From Athripsodes cinereus (taxonomy: Eukaryota; Arthropoda; Insecta; Trichoptera; Leptoceridae): DNA of 64,000 nt. The notes below the pieces were generated by a model that was not told the DNA's origin, made no database searches, and saw nothing but the letters and a program-made list of their open reading frames with translations. The stretch spans positions 1,054,001 to 1,118,000 of the forward strand of contig OX388313.1 in the NCBI GenBank assembly GCA_947579605.1, given 5' to 3'. Shown piece after piece: positions 22,060 to 32,854 of this stretch (position 1 is its first letter; every line of letters begins with the position of its first letter). The translations under genes were made by a program, and so were the position numbers.

Positions 22060-23040
22060 TGTCAATTTATCCATTATACAATAATAGTATTAAAAAAAAC
22101 GATTAAATAAAGATGGAACAGTAAAATAAAACTTGCAGTATGTCAATAAATTGTAATTTTTGGTCAAGTAGTTATTAATATAATATGTAAAAGACAACAA
22201 AAAACTAAATTATCGGAATTGTGCCTAGTTCTAACGCATTTTGTTGAACAAAAACAGCTGTGTTACTTATATACATGTTATACAAAAATTACCTATAGCA
22301 AAAGTTTATGTCATAAAAAAAATTTGAACATCACTGAAGACAATAAATTATTCACATTAATATGATATTAGTTAGATTATTATCAGCGATTAGTTTCCTT
22401 TACCGTCCGTCTATTGTCATAGAAATGTCCAAGTATAATAGAAGCTGGATTTTAACCGAACTTCGGTAAAAACTGAATTTGAAAGATGTAAGTAATTCTA
22501 AAATTTCCAAATAAATAATCGATATAGGTATTTTGGGATTTCATTTATAAATATTATTTATTTTCTTTTGCCATAAAATAAAAATATCAGTTCAAATTAT
22601 CATAATTCACAATCACATTCAGAGCGTTGGTATCGGTAATTTCCGCTGCGAATGTACAAATATTTTGACGTAAAGATTGATTGTAATATTCTATAAAATA
22701 TTATTGAAATAATTTTTATGACTATACGTGATACCAATTTTATGACTAAATAGTAATAATGTTACAATGGCATTACAATTACAATGGGATAATACGTGAT
22801 GGACCTGCTGGTGGTATTTATAATCTCCAAGTATAATAAAATATTTGGTCAAAAAATGTGTAGGTAATGGTGAAATCAGCAATTTTTATGACAAAAGAAT
22901 TATTTGCAATCTATATTGTTAATAAGCAAATTATATTTATTGTGTGTATATAAATCCTTTTATGGGCCAGTAAAAAAAATAGATTAAAAATGAACGTTTT
23001 TGTGCGGATGCAATAGGATTGATGTGGATAGAGTGTAAAT
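22060..23040. other. No gene seen
   Basis: AT-rich. The 22691-22882 open frame has no recognised motif. Confidence 0.35.
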
Positions 23041-23285
23041 AAATTCCGTTGTTTGGACATGTGGAGCAAATGGATGATGAATGGATGACGAGAATGGTGG
23101 GAATTTCTGAAGGAGGGATTGTGACAAAGCGCGGAAGTCTAAGAACTACGTGGCTTGATCTCGCGGATCAAATTGTCATGGACGGCCGCTTACTGAGTGA
23201 GAGCAACTGGATGTGAGTAAGCGAAAGAAGTATGTAAGAACAAGTCAAAATATCGTTCCGTTCTCTCTACCTACCCCGCCTGAGA
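23041..23285 (+). pseudogene. LINE-A-related 3' fragment
   Basis: Encodes remnants of FGHVEQMDDEWMTRMV, then a degraded basic block and a tail CTACCTACCCCGCCTGAGAC, matching the end of LINE-A subfamily 2. Broken frame. Confidence 0.65.
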
Positions 23286-23894
23286 CACGACCCCCCAGAC
23301 AAACACGCACTTGTCGATCGACTACAAACGAATTTTCGACTATAACCGCAACAACGCATAACTACACGGAACATGTAGGTAGATTGTCGAAAAGTTCGCC
23401 AGTAGTCGATTGCTAAGTACGGTTTGTCTATGGCTCCAGGTGTGAGGGTAAAATACCTAGATAAAGAAATATGTTGAATCTTGTGGACGAGAAACATTAC
23501 GGTATAGCCAATTTTCGGTCAGTTGCAATGGCCCTTCTTTCATGATGTGACATCGGCTATGTTATGTCCGAACCGTGTATGTAATTTTGTATGATCGATT
23601 TGTATAGGTAATATTTCCACTGTATGGACAAATAGTAATATGTGTTACAATAGGTAAATTTGTTATCAATAAGCATATACATAAACGCTAATGTACTAAT
23701 AACGTGTTCCTAACAAGATCAATAATGTTAGATACACCTTAATATAATAATATATACCTAATAACTCAGTTGTAACAGAGTCAATCATGGTCCAATTTGA
23801 ACTCTGATATGGAATATTTTATGACAATCTTTTAAAACTTGAAATCCTAACTATGTATTTAGATTATGGATTATTCGGTTTTTCACTGTTTTTC

Positions 23895-23945
23895 GTTCGT
23901 TTTCGAATGTCCTTTACGAGGCAGGTATTCGTAAATATTACTTTA
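23895..23945 (+). mobile_element. SINE-A short fragment
   Basis: TTTTCGAATGTCCTTTACGA then GGCAGGTATTCG resembles the SINE-A 5' half. Confidence 0.4.
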
Positions 23946-23954
23946 TTACATTTA

Positions 23955-24130
23955 ACATTTCGATGTTATTGACCGAAGGTACTTGTAGGAAGTCCATTTC
24001 AAGATGAATTGAAAAAAAAAACACAGAATGTAGAATTTCCAAATGACCTTTATTAATTTCCCTTACTAGTATTCGGAGACTCTCTACTCCATCATCAGGC
24101 GATTAGTAAAAAGTGAAATAAGATACAGAG
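23955..24130 (-). mobile_element. Penelope-like remnant with partial hammerhead core
   Basis: ATTTCGATGTTATTGACCGA to AACACAGAATG recurs at 59945-60020. On the minus strand TTTACTAATCGC precedes CTGATGA (24098-24092), a GGAG/CTCC hairpin and GAAT in place of GAAA. Helix III and the UH site are missing, but TTACTA/TAGTAA closes the stem. The element class is inferred from the ribozyme-like layout. Confidence 0.4.
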
Positions 24131-24380
24131 ACAAACAGTATTTATAGGATTTGAACGAAAGAATGTTGGGAGAAGCCCTTGTTGATAAGAAACTAATTAT
24201 AATTCATTGATAAAAAAAACTGTTGAATTCGAAACATACGGTTTTCCAATCGAGATGATTTTGTCATCTGCGCGTTGTGTCCAAATCCAGTTTAACAAAC
24301 AAAAACAAAAAAGTAAATAATTTACTATTTTAAATTTGATATTCTAAACATTTAAATGCTATTCTTGTCATGGGTTTTAT

Positions 24381-24600
24381 CTAAAATCCTATCATAGAAA
24401 TGTTAAAAAAATACATGGTCTTAAAAATATCCCACGGTTTTTGATAGTCAACAATCTGACAGAAGATCTTAAAAGTATTTACTTTTTTAAGATTGTTTAT
24501 TTTGAATGTGACGTTCTTGGTACTTTTGAAGCGACTAAATACGACAATTTGACATTTATCACATTCTAGGTTAGATTCCATGCTACTTCAGTTTTAAAAT
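24381..24600 (-). pseudogene. Reverse-transcriptase fragment of a Jockey/CR1-type LINE
   Basis: The minus-strand frame reads LECDKCQIVVFSRFKS, VTFKINNLKKVNTFK, then QIVDYQKPWDIF. This follows the N-x-x-KC-x-x-x-x-F-SR ... hydrophobic-DY/D layout found just after the FADD block of LINE reverse transcriptases. Only about 60 codons remain. Confidence 0.55.
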
Positions 24601-24884
24601 AAGCTCTATTACATTGCATTTTAGTCTATTGTTCTTAGAGCCGCCCCTGATATCCATTAATTAATTGTAATAATACAACATGTGCCATTACTCAAACCAT
24701 AATATTAGTTATGTAAATAAATAAAATTATACAAAGTTTAAAGAATATTATGGAAGTAAACATGACATTGAACTTGTACTCTCTACGTTCCAAACTGGAA
24801 CGTTGAGGGTGAAACCAAATTTTTAATTCAAAAATCGATATGATTTTTTTTTATTAATTTTGTACTAAGCTTTACAATTTATTA

Positions 24885-25015
24885 TCATCATGGTATATCC
24901 CACAGCCAATGAACAGTTTGCATGTTATAAACATGCATATTGTCCTTTTCGTGTCAATACAGAAATAAGATATTCAGGCTTGATGGCACGCCTAATCGTT
25001 GATTATAGATGTTAA
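24885..25015 (-). mobile_element. SINE-A 3' half, diverged
   Basis: CATCATGGTATATCCCACAG, AACAGTTTGCATGTTATAAA and GATATTCAGGCTTGATGGCA are mutated versions of SINE-A boxes. The TAG tail is missing. Confidence 0.65.
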
Positions 25016-25125
25016 TTGCCACAATAAAAACAACAGACAATGTTGCTTTATCATTTCCTAAAATCAGATCTTTAGGACTAGTAGTAGCTAAAGTTGATTT
25101 TCAAAATATAGAAAATATCAACGAA

Positions 25126-25190
25126 AAGTTACGCTAGCCTGATAATGAGAGCGGAAGCTCTTGAAAGCCGACTCGCGTCCAATAAAAAGT
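25126..25190 (+). ncRNA. Hammerhead-ribozyme-like motif
   Basis: CTGATAA (25139-25145, G to A in the core), a GAGAGC-GGAA-GCTCTT hairpin, GAAA (25163-25166), helix III GCCGAC and UH TC (25173-25174). The GC before the core pairs with the GC after TC. Close relative of the motif at 14231-14290. Confidence 0.5.
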
Positions 25191-25509
25191 CACAGTGTGT
25201 ATTATTATAAAAAAAGTGTTGCATTTATAATTAATTCTACTAATAGCTGCCAATTATTTCATTTTCCATCATATTAATCTCTTACTTTTAACCTTTTAAA
25301 ATGCGTGTTCAAATATTTGCTATGTCCAATGTATGCAAAATAAAGATTTCTGTGATTAAAACTAGGTAGTTTTTCGAAAGGTCAATCAGAACATATTATA
25401 AATAGGTAACTCCATCAACCTATACCTATGTATAGACTAGAAATCAGATGGAAAAATCGGTAATGAGGCCAATCAAAGTATGGCGCTAAAATAATTTCAT
25501 ATCAATGAG

Positions 25510-25960
25510 TATAATTTTTTTTTTTTTTTCAAAGAGACGATTCTTACAGGGATCATTACAGCAGAAGGCCAATGCGATCCCAGAAGAAAATCAACAACAT
25601 CTAGACAACAACACAACAATTACAACACATTCTCAATCTTCCTGACAAACTCCGCATACGTCACGCCAAATATATCAATGTGTCTAGCCAGACCGTTAAA
25701 TATTTGAATAGTCCTTCCTATTGGCGACTTTGCCAATATGTTTGTTCTACTTTGAGGCTGATAAAAAAAATCGTGATGCCGAGAACGTCCATATGCATCG
25801 GGGACATATATGTTAAAATTTTCCAGTATTATTGGATTAAATGTGATACCATTGAGCAATTTGAAAAAGTGACGAGCACAGAATATATCTCGGCGATGTT
25901 CCAACGTATATTACAACTTCTACATTCATATCTCCCTCGTTGTAGATGCATTTAAAAAAT
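25510..25960 (-). pseudogene. CR1/Jockey-type LINE ORF2 C-terminus
   Basis: The minus-strand frame 25904-25620 reads MEHRRDIFCARHFFKLLNG, NIYVPDAYGRSRHHDFF, RTNILAKSPIGRTIQIFNG and DIFGVTYAEFVRKIEN. This layout (RRD, hydrophobic core, RTN...P..R...N, DIF) ends many CR1/Jockey ORF2 proteins. A T run at about 25512-25529 would be the poly(A) tail. Truncated upstream. Confidence 0.65.
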
Positions 25961-26489
25961 ATTTTGATGATCCAAGTATTAAAAGTGCTCCTTTTGACAA
26001 CAATGGTCGTTTTGTATTTGAATACTAACTAAACGTGAAGGACATTTTGGTTTTTTGTTGTAATTTTGTGGCTGTTTCGTGTATAAAGGATGTCCAATAC
26101 TTCAGCATTAGCAGGAATGAGAACATCGCCATCTTAATGGTATGAAGCGAAACGGTATAATATTATTACTTTTATTATGTTACATACAGTTACTTAGGAT
26201 TTTCTCCCGGTAATCCGGGTAACACGGACGTAAGTACCAAGTGTCAGTTCGTTAAGTTTTCTGTGTCAATGTCACCCGTTTCTGTGTCAGCTCGGTAAGT
26301 TTTAAACGTCTCTGTTTCAGCTATTTTTTGAAAACTTACGTACTATTCTACAAGTATTTAGAATTGCAGACTTCTGCAAAGTGATATAAATATGTTACTT
26401 GAATATTAGAATCAATCTATTGAAACTATTGAGAAAATGATGTGGTATGATTCCTGTACTTGATAGAACTATTGGTACTATGGTAACAA

Positions 26490-26664
26490 TTTTTTTTTTT
26501 TTTTTTCAAATTCAAAATATTTTATTGAGATCATAATAAACACATACAAATATACAATAAGCACAATTATACAAATCTTTATATTATCTGTTTTTTTTTT
26601 TTTCCTTTTGTACCCTCAAAATTGAGCAGAGCTCATTCTTTTTATTTATTCCTGCAATTCTGAG
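26490..26664 (-). mobile_element. 3' UTR fragment related to the LINE at 27.5-32 kb
   Basis: CAAATTCAAAATATTTTATT and CTCAAAATTGAGCAGAGCTC are the complement of the 3' UTR at 31890-32020 (GAGCTCTGCTCAATTTTGA and the TTTGAATTTG tail), with A-rich expansions. Confidence 0.65.
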
Positions 26665-26666
26665 TA

Positions 26667-27298
26667 CAGTAGAATTCCATTAGTCCGGAATGCCCGATAG
26701 TCCGGCATCGCTCAGGAAAATTGCAAAAATTTTGGTTTTTTTCCAAAAGTGTGTCTTTAAAGCAAATAAAAATGCTCGAGAGGCGAAAACGGCTTCTAAT
26801 CGACGAGAATGAGCGTGTTGAACAAGAACTAACCGATGAGGACATTATCAACATTGTAGTAAACCCTCAGCCTACTCAAAATCTTGAAGAAAATGACTCA
26901 GGTGGCGAAACGAAATAAAAGGAAAAAATCAGCTGGGCAGAAGCTGCAGAATCACTAAATAAGTTTATCTCTTTTGCTGAGGCTAGTACTAGCTACAGTG
27001 CTTCAGAAATTATTGATTTCCATATCATTAGAAATAAATTTTATACTAAACGCCAAAAGCCAAGAAAACAAAAAGCCATTCGTGACTTTTTTTTAAATCT
27101 ATGTGAAATATGTTTTACATTACGTGTACATACATTATATGAAATGTAAAATAAACTTTGTTGTATGTATTTGCACACTGTATTTGTAGTTTAATTATTA
27201 ACCTAATTGTTCTTATAATTACCGCCCGATAGATCGGAATTTTCGATTATCCGGCACCGAGCCGGTCCCGAACGTGCCGGATTATCGGACTTCTACTG
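26667..27298 (+). mobile_element. Pogo/Tigger-like DNA transposon, internally deleted
   Basis: 632 bp bounded by TA dinucleotides (26665-26666, 27299-27300). The termini CAGTAGAATTCCATTAGTCC and the complement of GGACTTCTACTG are imperfect inverted repeats. A coding remnant (26721-27150) reads DENERVEQELTDEDIINIV and then WAEAAESLNKFISFAE, resembling the C-terminal end of pogo/Tigger/jerky transposases. The DDE catalytic region is absent, so the element is non-autonomous. Confidence 0.75.
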
Positions 27299-27309
27299 TA
27301 CTTCCCGAT

Positions 27310-27540
27310 TTTTTAATTATAACTTTTATTGAAATTTTGGAACATGCTCTTCGAGAAAATTAGTACTACTTTACTAGTCTTTGCATATATGTAGGTTGAT
27401 GGACTATTCATGGTCAAACAGAATCAACAACATGCTATTCCTGTCTATTAAGTCAAACGAGGTATAGAGATGCAAATTTTAGTTAATATGTTGCATTGAA
27501 GGAGTTATGCAAAGAATATTTACTAATCTTTTAAATTAAC
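27310..27540. other. Spacer between pogo-like element and LINE
   Basis: AT-rich, no ORF. The 5' end of the LINE is probably just after this stretch. Confidence 0.4.
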
Positions 27541-27649
27541 TTCTTGTCTTGTTGTTGTTGTTAGTTAGTGTTATCGACGTGCCTTAGCAAGAGCCTTGCA
27601 AAGAATTGAATATTGACTATTTGATATTATTGATTTAAGTAAAGAGATT

Positions 27650-28780
27650 GTGAAAACCATTATAAACAGAATAAATTTATTTATGGCAACACCTCAAAAA
27701 ACACACTGTATAAAGTGTGGAGACGTTCTCTATCATTCATTGGTTGATTTACATGTAGATGTCGCTTGTGTTTGCTACACTTGTACCTCGTATATGGCAA
27801 TGCGTGTCTGTCAATACGTGAAAATTACTATTTTTTATTTTATTATGTTGTCTCATGTATTAGTTATAATAATGTTCTTGGATATTACATACTCTATGAT
27901 ATTAAGAAAAAGCGATCCCATTATGATAGAAATTAATTTTATCCATTTGATGAATCGACTTAACTTGTTAGTGACGCTTCATACTGGTGATAAATGCATA
28001 TCATCAAAGAGAAATTATTATTTGACAATATTTTTTTGTTTTGTTTATTGCAAAATGTTGATCCTGTTGTCAGTCGATAACGAAAAAACGCTCAACATAA
28101 ATAATGGTCCGACTGTATCTGATATTGTATTTAACTATGTGTGTTTTGACTTTGTCGCTTGCATTCGATTTTCAACTTGCAATTGTATGGGAGAACTCAT
28201 TCTTTTGACGTTTAATAGTGATCATATTTCAATATCACAGTGCACCAATCATGAGCTGAGGATGGCGACGGTGCTGCCACTACTGGGAAATATTTTTTGC
28301 TATTGTAAACTGTTCTTTATATATTTGTATTTTAGCAACCAACATCCTATGATTTGCTTCAAAATGTTTGACGCACACATCATGTACTGTGAATTGTATT
28401 TGTTATATTGTTTGATGTGTGTTAGTTTGATAAATTTGTATTTGTTCAATACGGTTGGTATAGCTGTGCCACTTTATTTGTATTTTGTACTACCGGGATC
28501 TAATTTTTACTTAAAACTTGAATTAAGAATAATAAGATTGAAAAAATGCTTTTTTTGGTGCATTTTGTTGCAGTATTCTACAGATATAAGTATTAATACT
28601 CGTATGATTGTATTCGAATTCAGATCAGTGGTATGCGTTCTCAGTATAAAAATTGTGAGATGTTCACGGCTGTTCGCTGTCAGTTGTCCGACTTTTTTAT
28701 GTATGAGTGTTGTAAGAATTATATCTACACTAATATATTTAAATAATCCAAGATACAACACAACATATTTACAGATATAG
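27650..28780 (+). CDS. ORF1 of the LINE: hydrophobic, Cys-rich protein of unknown fold
   Basis: 376 codons from a GTG at 27650; the first ATG is at about 27683, giving MATPQKTHCIKCGDVLYHSL. The N-terminus carries C-x2-C and, about 20 residues on, C-x-C-x2-C, which could bind zinc. The rest is rich in Phe, Leu, Ile, Tyr and Cys, with several segments hydrophobic enough to span a membrane (for example KITIFYFIMLSHVLVIIMFL and KLFFIYLYF). The open frame is far longer than chance allows in such AT-rich DNA, and ORF2 follows after 26 nt, so an ORF1 role is likely. It lacks the usual gag-like zinc knuckles, RRM or esterase domain. I do not recognise a family. An unrecognised sequence carried by the element is possible. 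Confidence 0.6.
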   Translation: MKTIINRINLFMATPQKTHCIKCGDVLYHSLVDLHVDVACVCYTCTSYMAMRVCQYVKITIFYFIMLSHVLVIIMFLDITYSMILRKSDPIMIEINFIHLMNRLNLLVTLHTGDKCISSKRNYYLTIFFCFVYCKMLILLSVDNEKTLNINNGPTVSDIVFNYVCFDFVACIRFSTCNCMGELILLTFNSDHISISQCTNHELRMATVLPLLGNIFCYCKLFFIYLYFSNQHPMICFKMFDAHIMYCELYLLYCLMCVSLINLYLFNTVGIAVPLYLYFVLPGSNFYLKLELRIIRLKKCFFWCILLQYSTDISINTRMIVFEFRSVVCVLSIKIVRCSRLFAVSCPTFLCMSVVRIISTLIYLNNPRYNTTYLQI

Positions 28781-28806
28781 ATAATGATTATAATGTCCAG
28801 GATTAT

Positions 28807-31731
28807 ATGTGTCGCACAACTGAACAGTGTAATAGTGTAATTGATTCTTGTGGTGACCCTTTGATGGTGATGCACTCTAATATAAGAAGTATACAAAAAA
28901 ATTTCGACGAGTTTTTAATACATCTGAATGAATTAAACAAAAAACCAGACTGCATCATCTTATCGGAGGCCCATTTGAGTGAATACAGTCCTGAGTATCG
29001 CATAGAGGGGTACACATATCACTGTACATCGTATGTTATTAACAAAAATAGTGGCATAGTTGTATTTACTCGAGATGTGGACGATATCGAGTGTAATGAG
29101 ATACAAATGAATAAGGTGAATTGCCTACATATTCAGTTAATGAGGTCGAACTTAAATTATCACATATTTGCAATATATAGAACTCATGGCTCGATTATAC
29201 ATGAATTTGTAAATGATTTTAGAAATTTGCTTTTACAGTATAGAGGTAAAAATGTTATAGTGGCGGGTGATATCAACATCAACGTGGCTGATGATTGTTT
29301 TAGTGCAGATAAAAATAATTATTTGGATATTATGACTGAACTTAATTATAAGTTATGTTCAAAATTATATACTAGAGAGGTCAGTGACCAAAAACCATCT
29401 TGTTTAGATCATATCTGGACAAATGTTTCCCTTGATAAATTAGCTGATATAAAATATATAGTCTGGGTAAATAATATAACGGATCATCACACTTGCATTT
29501 TTATGAGAAGGGTTAGTTGTCCTTCAAGTGAGCAAAGACGTGTCGAATCAACTGTTACAAAAGTAGATATGAATAAACTTAAAGAAACACTGGAGGCCGA
29601 ATCTTGGGACACAACACTAGATTCTCTAGATAGTAATGTATGTGCTACTGAATTTTATAATACGCTTTCATCACATATATCACGAGCTACATTTACTTAT
29701 GATAGAAACCAAAATGTAAAAAGTAAATTTAAGACTATTGCACCATGGATGACAGTGGGTTTGGTAACTTCAATTAGACATAGAGAAAGGTTATATAAAT
29801 TGACAAGAAAGTTTCCATTTGACTTATCCATAAGAAATACATACAGAGCATATAGAAATGTATTAACTACTCTAATCAGGAGATCAAAAAATGAACACTA
29901 CTCGGGTAAATTGATCAAGGCGGGTTCTAGTGGTCGTAGAGTGTGGGGAGTCATAAACGAAGTTATTAATAAAAAGGTTAAACGCGTCGACATCAGGGAA
30001 ATAGAACATAATTCTGAAGTGTATAGAATGTCGGAACAGCCAGATAGAATTACTAATGTATTCAATACTTATTTTAGTCAGGTGGGAGAAAATCTGGCAC
30101 GACAAATAGATCAGAGAATTCCTGAGGGCGAAACTGACACGAGCCTCGACTTACAATTTAGTCTTAAGAAATTTGAACAGATCAACTCTGACATAGTGCA
30201 AAAGGAGATACAAGGTCTGAGTGGCGGATCTTCTCCTGGATTTGATGGTGTGGGAGTTAATATCCTGAAGGAAAATTCCAAATATCTATGTCACCCAATC
30301 ACACATATTATCAATGTAAGTCTAAATAGTGGAATATTTCCAGAAGTATATAAGACATCCCATGTTACACCGGTGTACAAGTCAGGTGATCGTCGAAGCG
30401 TTAATAATTATAGACCTATTTCTGTTATTTCGAACATAGCAAAAATATTTGAAAGAATTGTCAAAAAACAAATACTTAGTTTTTTAAACTCTGCTAAGAT
30501 TATAAATGACAATCAGTTTGGTTTCAGACAGGAAATGGGAACTGATGATGCGTTAGCTAGACTTTCAACAGTTGTAAGTGAATCTCTAGATGAGGGGAAG
30601 AAATGTGTGGGAGTATTCGTGGATCTCAAAAAGGCGTTCGATAGCATAAGTCATGATAGATTGATAAATAGGTTGAGACAGATTGGAATCAGTGGGAAGG
30701 TGAAAAAATGGCTTCAAAGCTATCTTTTTTGTAGAAAGCAAAGAGTAAAAATTAAAACGTTTCTAAGTGAACCATTAACCTCCGAATATGGAATCCCACA
30801 AGGGACGGTGCTGGGACCAATACTGTTTATAATTTATGTTAATAAAATATTTGATCTTCCACTTAGATCGACGATTTTGTCGTTTGCCGATGATACCGCT
30901 TTGATTACTCATGGTAAAACATGGAAAGAAGTGGAAGTCATCGTCAACGAAGATATCAATACACTAAAAGGCTGGTTTGACAAAAATATTCTGTCACTAA
31001 ACACAGAGAAGACAAACTACGTGAGCTTTTCTGTCAATGTCAGAGGTAAGCCCAAAGATGATCTCAGAATAGGAATCCATCATAATTCTTGTCAGAACAT
31101 AACGGGGGATTGTGTAAATCTTAAATGTGTTTTACTGAAGAATGTGAAAAAGGTTAAATATCTTGGCGTGGTCGTAGATTCTAATTTGAAATGGAAGGAT
31201 CATGTGCAGATGACTGTCAATAGAATAAGAAAACTTTTTTATATTTTTTATAGACTTCGAGATATTATGAATAAAGCCCAATTGAAGAGTGTATACTTCT
31301 CCTTAGTACAGTCGGTTTTACAGTACGGTATAATAGCTTGGGGAGGTGCGTATAAAAACAGCCTATATTCCTTGGGAGTTTGTCAACGTAGTATAATAAA
31401 AATAATTCTCAAGAAGCCTATGGACTATTCAACCGTTAGACTGTTTGAAGAGTTTGCTGTTCCATCCATAGAAAGCATATACAAAAGAAAAGCAGTATGC
31501 CAGGTGTGTAAGGAGTATTTTGTACGCGCAATTCATCCAACAAATAGTATTAGTGAATGTTCGAGGTCAGGAAGACGAATAAAAGTTCCTGCAAAAAAAA
31601 CTACTTCCGGACAGCACCACTATACTTATCTTGGGGTTGGATTGTATAACAATTTGAAAGGAGAATATAAGTTTAAAACAGCAGATAAGCTTTCGAATTT
31701 TAGGTATAATCTGAAAAAGGTATTTAGGTGA
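28807..31731 (+). CDS. ORF2: apurinic endonuclease / reverse transcriptase
   Basis: 974 codons. Endonuclease/exonuclease/phosphatase domain at about 20-235: Asn25 in MHSNIRS, Glu54 in LSEAHL, Asp155 and Asn157 in VAGDININ, His202 in CLDHIW, and Asp226/His227-228 in ITDHH. Reverse transcriptase at about 455-740: SSPGFDGV, NYRPISV, Asp606 in FVDLKKAFD, YGIPQGTVLGPILF, and FADDTAL with Asp695-696. After the RT comes a conserved thumb-like tail (VKYLGVVVDSNLKWKDH, QYGIIAWGG). No RNase H is seen. Together these enzymes nick the target and copy the element RNA by target-primed reverse transcription. All catalytic residues I can check are present. Clade within CR1/Jockey is not fixed. Confidence 0.95.
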   Translation: MCRTTEQCNSVIDSCGDPLMVMHSNIRSIQKNFDEFLIHLNELNKKPDCIILSEAHLSEYSPEYRIEGYTYHCTSYVINKNSGIVVFTRDVDDIECNEIQMNKVNCLHIQLMRSNLNYHIFAIYRTHGSIIHEFVNDFRNLLLQYRGKNVIVAGDININVADDCFSADKNNYLDIMTELNYKLCSKLYTREVSDQKPSCLDHIWTNVSLDKLADIKYIVWVNNITDHHTCIFMRRVSCPSSEQRRVESTVTKVDMNKLKETLEAESWDTTLDSLDSNVCATEFYNTLSSHISRATFTYDRNQNVKSKFKTIAPWMTVGLVTSIRHRERLYKLTRKFPFDLSIRNTYRAYRNVLTTLIRRSKNEHYSGKLIKAGSSGRRVWGVINEVINKKVKRVDIREIEHNSEVYRMSEQPDRITNVFNTYFSQVGENLARQIDQRIPEGETDTSLDLQFSLKKFEQINSDIVQKEIQGLSGGSSPGFDGVGVNILKENSKYLCHPITHIINVSLNSGIFPEVYKTSHVTPVYKSGDRRSVNNYRPISVISNIAKIFERIVKKQILSFLNSAKIINDNQFGFRQEMGTDDALARLSTVVSESLDEGKKCVGVFVDLKKAFDSISHDRLINRLRQIGISGKVKKWLQSYLFCRKQRVKIKTFLSEPLTSEYGIPQGTVLGPILFIIYVNKIFDLPLRSTILSFADDTALITHGKTWKEVEVIVNEDINTLKGWFDKNILSLNTEKTNYVSFSVNVRGKPKDDLRIGIHHNSCQNITGDCVNLKCVLLKNVKKVKYLGVVVDSNLKWKDHVQMTVNRIRKLFYIFYRLRDIMNKAQLKSVYFSLVQSVLQYGIIAWGGAYKNSLYSLGVCQRSIIKIILKKPMDYSTVRLFEEFAVPSIESIYKRKAVCQVCKEYFVRAIHPTNSISECSRSGRRIKVPAKKTTSGQHHYTYLGVGLYNNLKGEYKFKTADKLSNFRYNLKKVFR

Positions 31732-32025
31732 AAATAACTGAGTGTATTCTCGTTTTATTGATTTTTATTTTTTGTTTTGTTTTTTTTACATGTAACTCTA
31801 TTGTTATTAACTTTAGGTTGGATATTATATACCTAGTTGTGTATGTTTTGTTGCTGAATTTAAGATTTAAGAATTACCCTTTATCCTTCAAAGCACGAGC
31901 TCTGCTCAATTTTGAAGGAACAAATAAAAAGAAAAATATATGTTTTTATTATTATTTTGTATTGATTGATTATTGTTTTAAGTGTATATTTTTTACTGAA
32001 TAAATATATTTGAATTTGAATTTGT

Positions 32026-32188
32026 TCTTGATATATGAAGGTTAGTTTGTAGTGCACGAAGTAATATTAGATTGCCATATAGAGAATCGATCAATAATGA
32101 AAAAACATGATCAACTTTTATCGTTAATCGTGATCTAGGATATGAATTACTATTATTATAACCCAATATACTATAGCCCAGATGGATC
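32026..32188. other. Short spacer
   Basis: AT-rich sequence between the LINE 3' end and the hAT target-site duplication. Confidence 0.5.
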
Positions 32189-32196
32189 TCTTAGAT

Positions 32197-32845
32197 CAGT
32201 GGTTCTTAACCTGGGTTCGATCGAACCCCAGGGGTTCGGTGAGTCAGTCTTGGGGGTTCGGTGAAAATCATTTTAAAGGCAAGATAGTTTTGCGAGTCGG
32301 AAAAAGAAAAAAATAGGTACTCCGATAATTCCTTCAAACCGCCATCACAAGTTTGAAAAACAATGTTGCCAGTTTATTCTAACAATCCAAATGTTACATC
32401 TAGCAACACCTATTATTATATCTGGCAACAAAACGAGATTTTTATACCGTTTGTTACAACATATCTTTGCGAGCAATCCTTTTCGAAGATGTTGGATATA
32501 AAAACGAAGAAGAGGAATAGACTTTGTTGTGAAAATGACATGAGAGTGGCACTTGCCAAGGTAAAGCCGCGAATTTCTGAATTGGTTTCTGAAAGGCAAC
32601 AGCAGAAGTCACACTGATTTGAAGTAAATATTAATTAATATGTTTCATGTTTTGATTTAACGATTAAAATTTAATATTTGTATCTTTGTTTTTTTATTTT
32701 TTTTCATTTAGTACACCTATATATAAATATATACCATGTTTTGAATATGTAAAAATATAATTTTATTTTTCAAATTAGGAGGGGTTCGATGAATGCATAT
32801 GTAACTGGTGGGGTTCGGTACCCCCAAAAAGGTTAAGAACCACTG
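32197..32845 (+). mobile_element. hAT transposon, internally deleted, with exact ends
   Basis: 649 bp. TIRs CAGTGGTTCTTAACCT at the left and AGGTTAAGAACCACTG at the right are exact complements, flanked by the perfect 8-bp duplication TCTTAGAT (32189-32196, 32846-32853). The subterminal sequence is rich in GGGGTTCGGT-like repeats. Most of the transposase is missing. Confidence 0.95.
32363..32617 (+). pseudogene. hAT transposase dimerisation-domain remnant
   Basis: The frame reads FIPFVTTYLCEQSFSKMLDI, KTKKRNRLCCENDMRVALAK, then RISELVSERQQQKSH. This is the C-terminal dimerisation domain (F..TYLCE..FS) of hAT transposases of the ZBED5/FAM200-like type. It belongs to the element at 32197-32845. 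Confidence 0.9.
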
Positions 32846-32854
32846 TCTTAGATC

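Larger units (their letters stand above)
27540..32025 (+). mobile_element. Probable full-length CR1/Jockey-group non-LTR retrotransposon
   Basis: Two long intact ORFs on one strand, 26 nt apart, followed by a 3' UTR ending in repeats of TTTGAATTTG. The 3' end is clear. The 5' end is uncertain: the TTCTTG after the tail (about 32023) recurs near 27541, which could be a short target duplication. Both ORFs uninterrupted suggests a young, possibly active copy. Confidence 0.75.

Noticed and set aside
28507..28896. 129-codon minus-strand ORF over the ORF1/ORF2 junction of the LINE
   Set aside because: Antisense to two long sense ORFs and without recognisable motifs.
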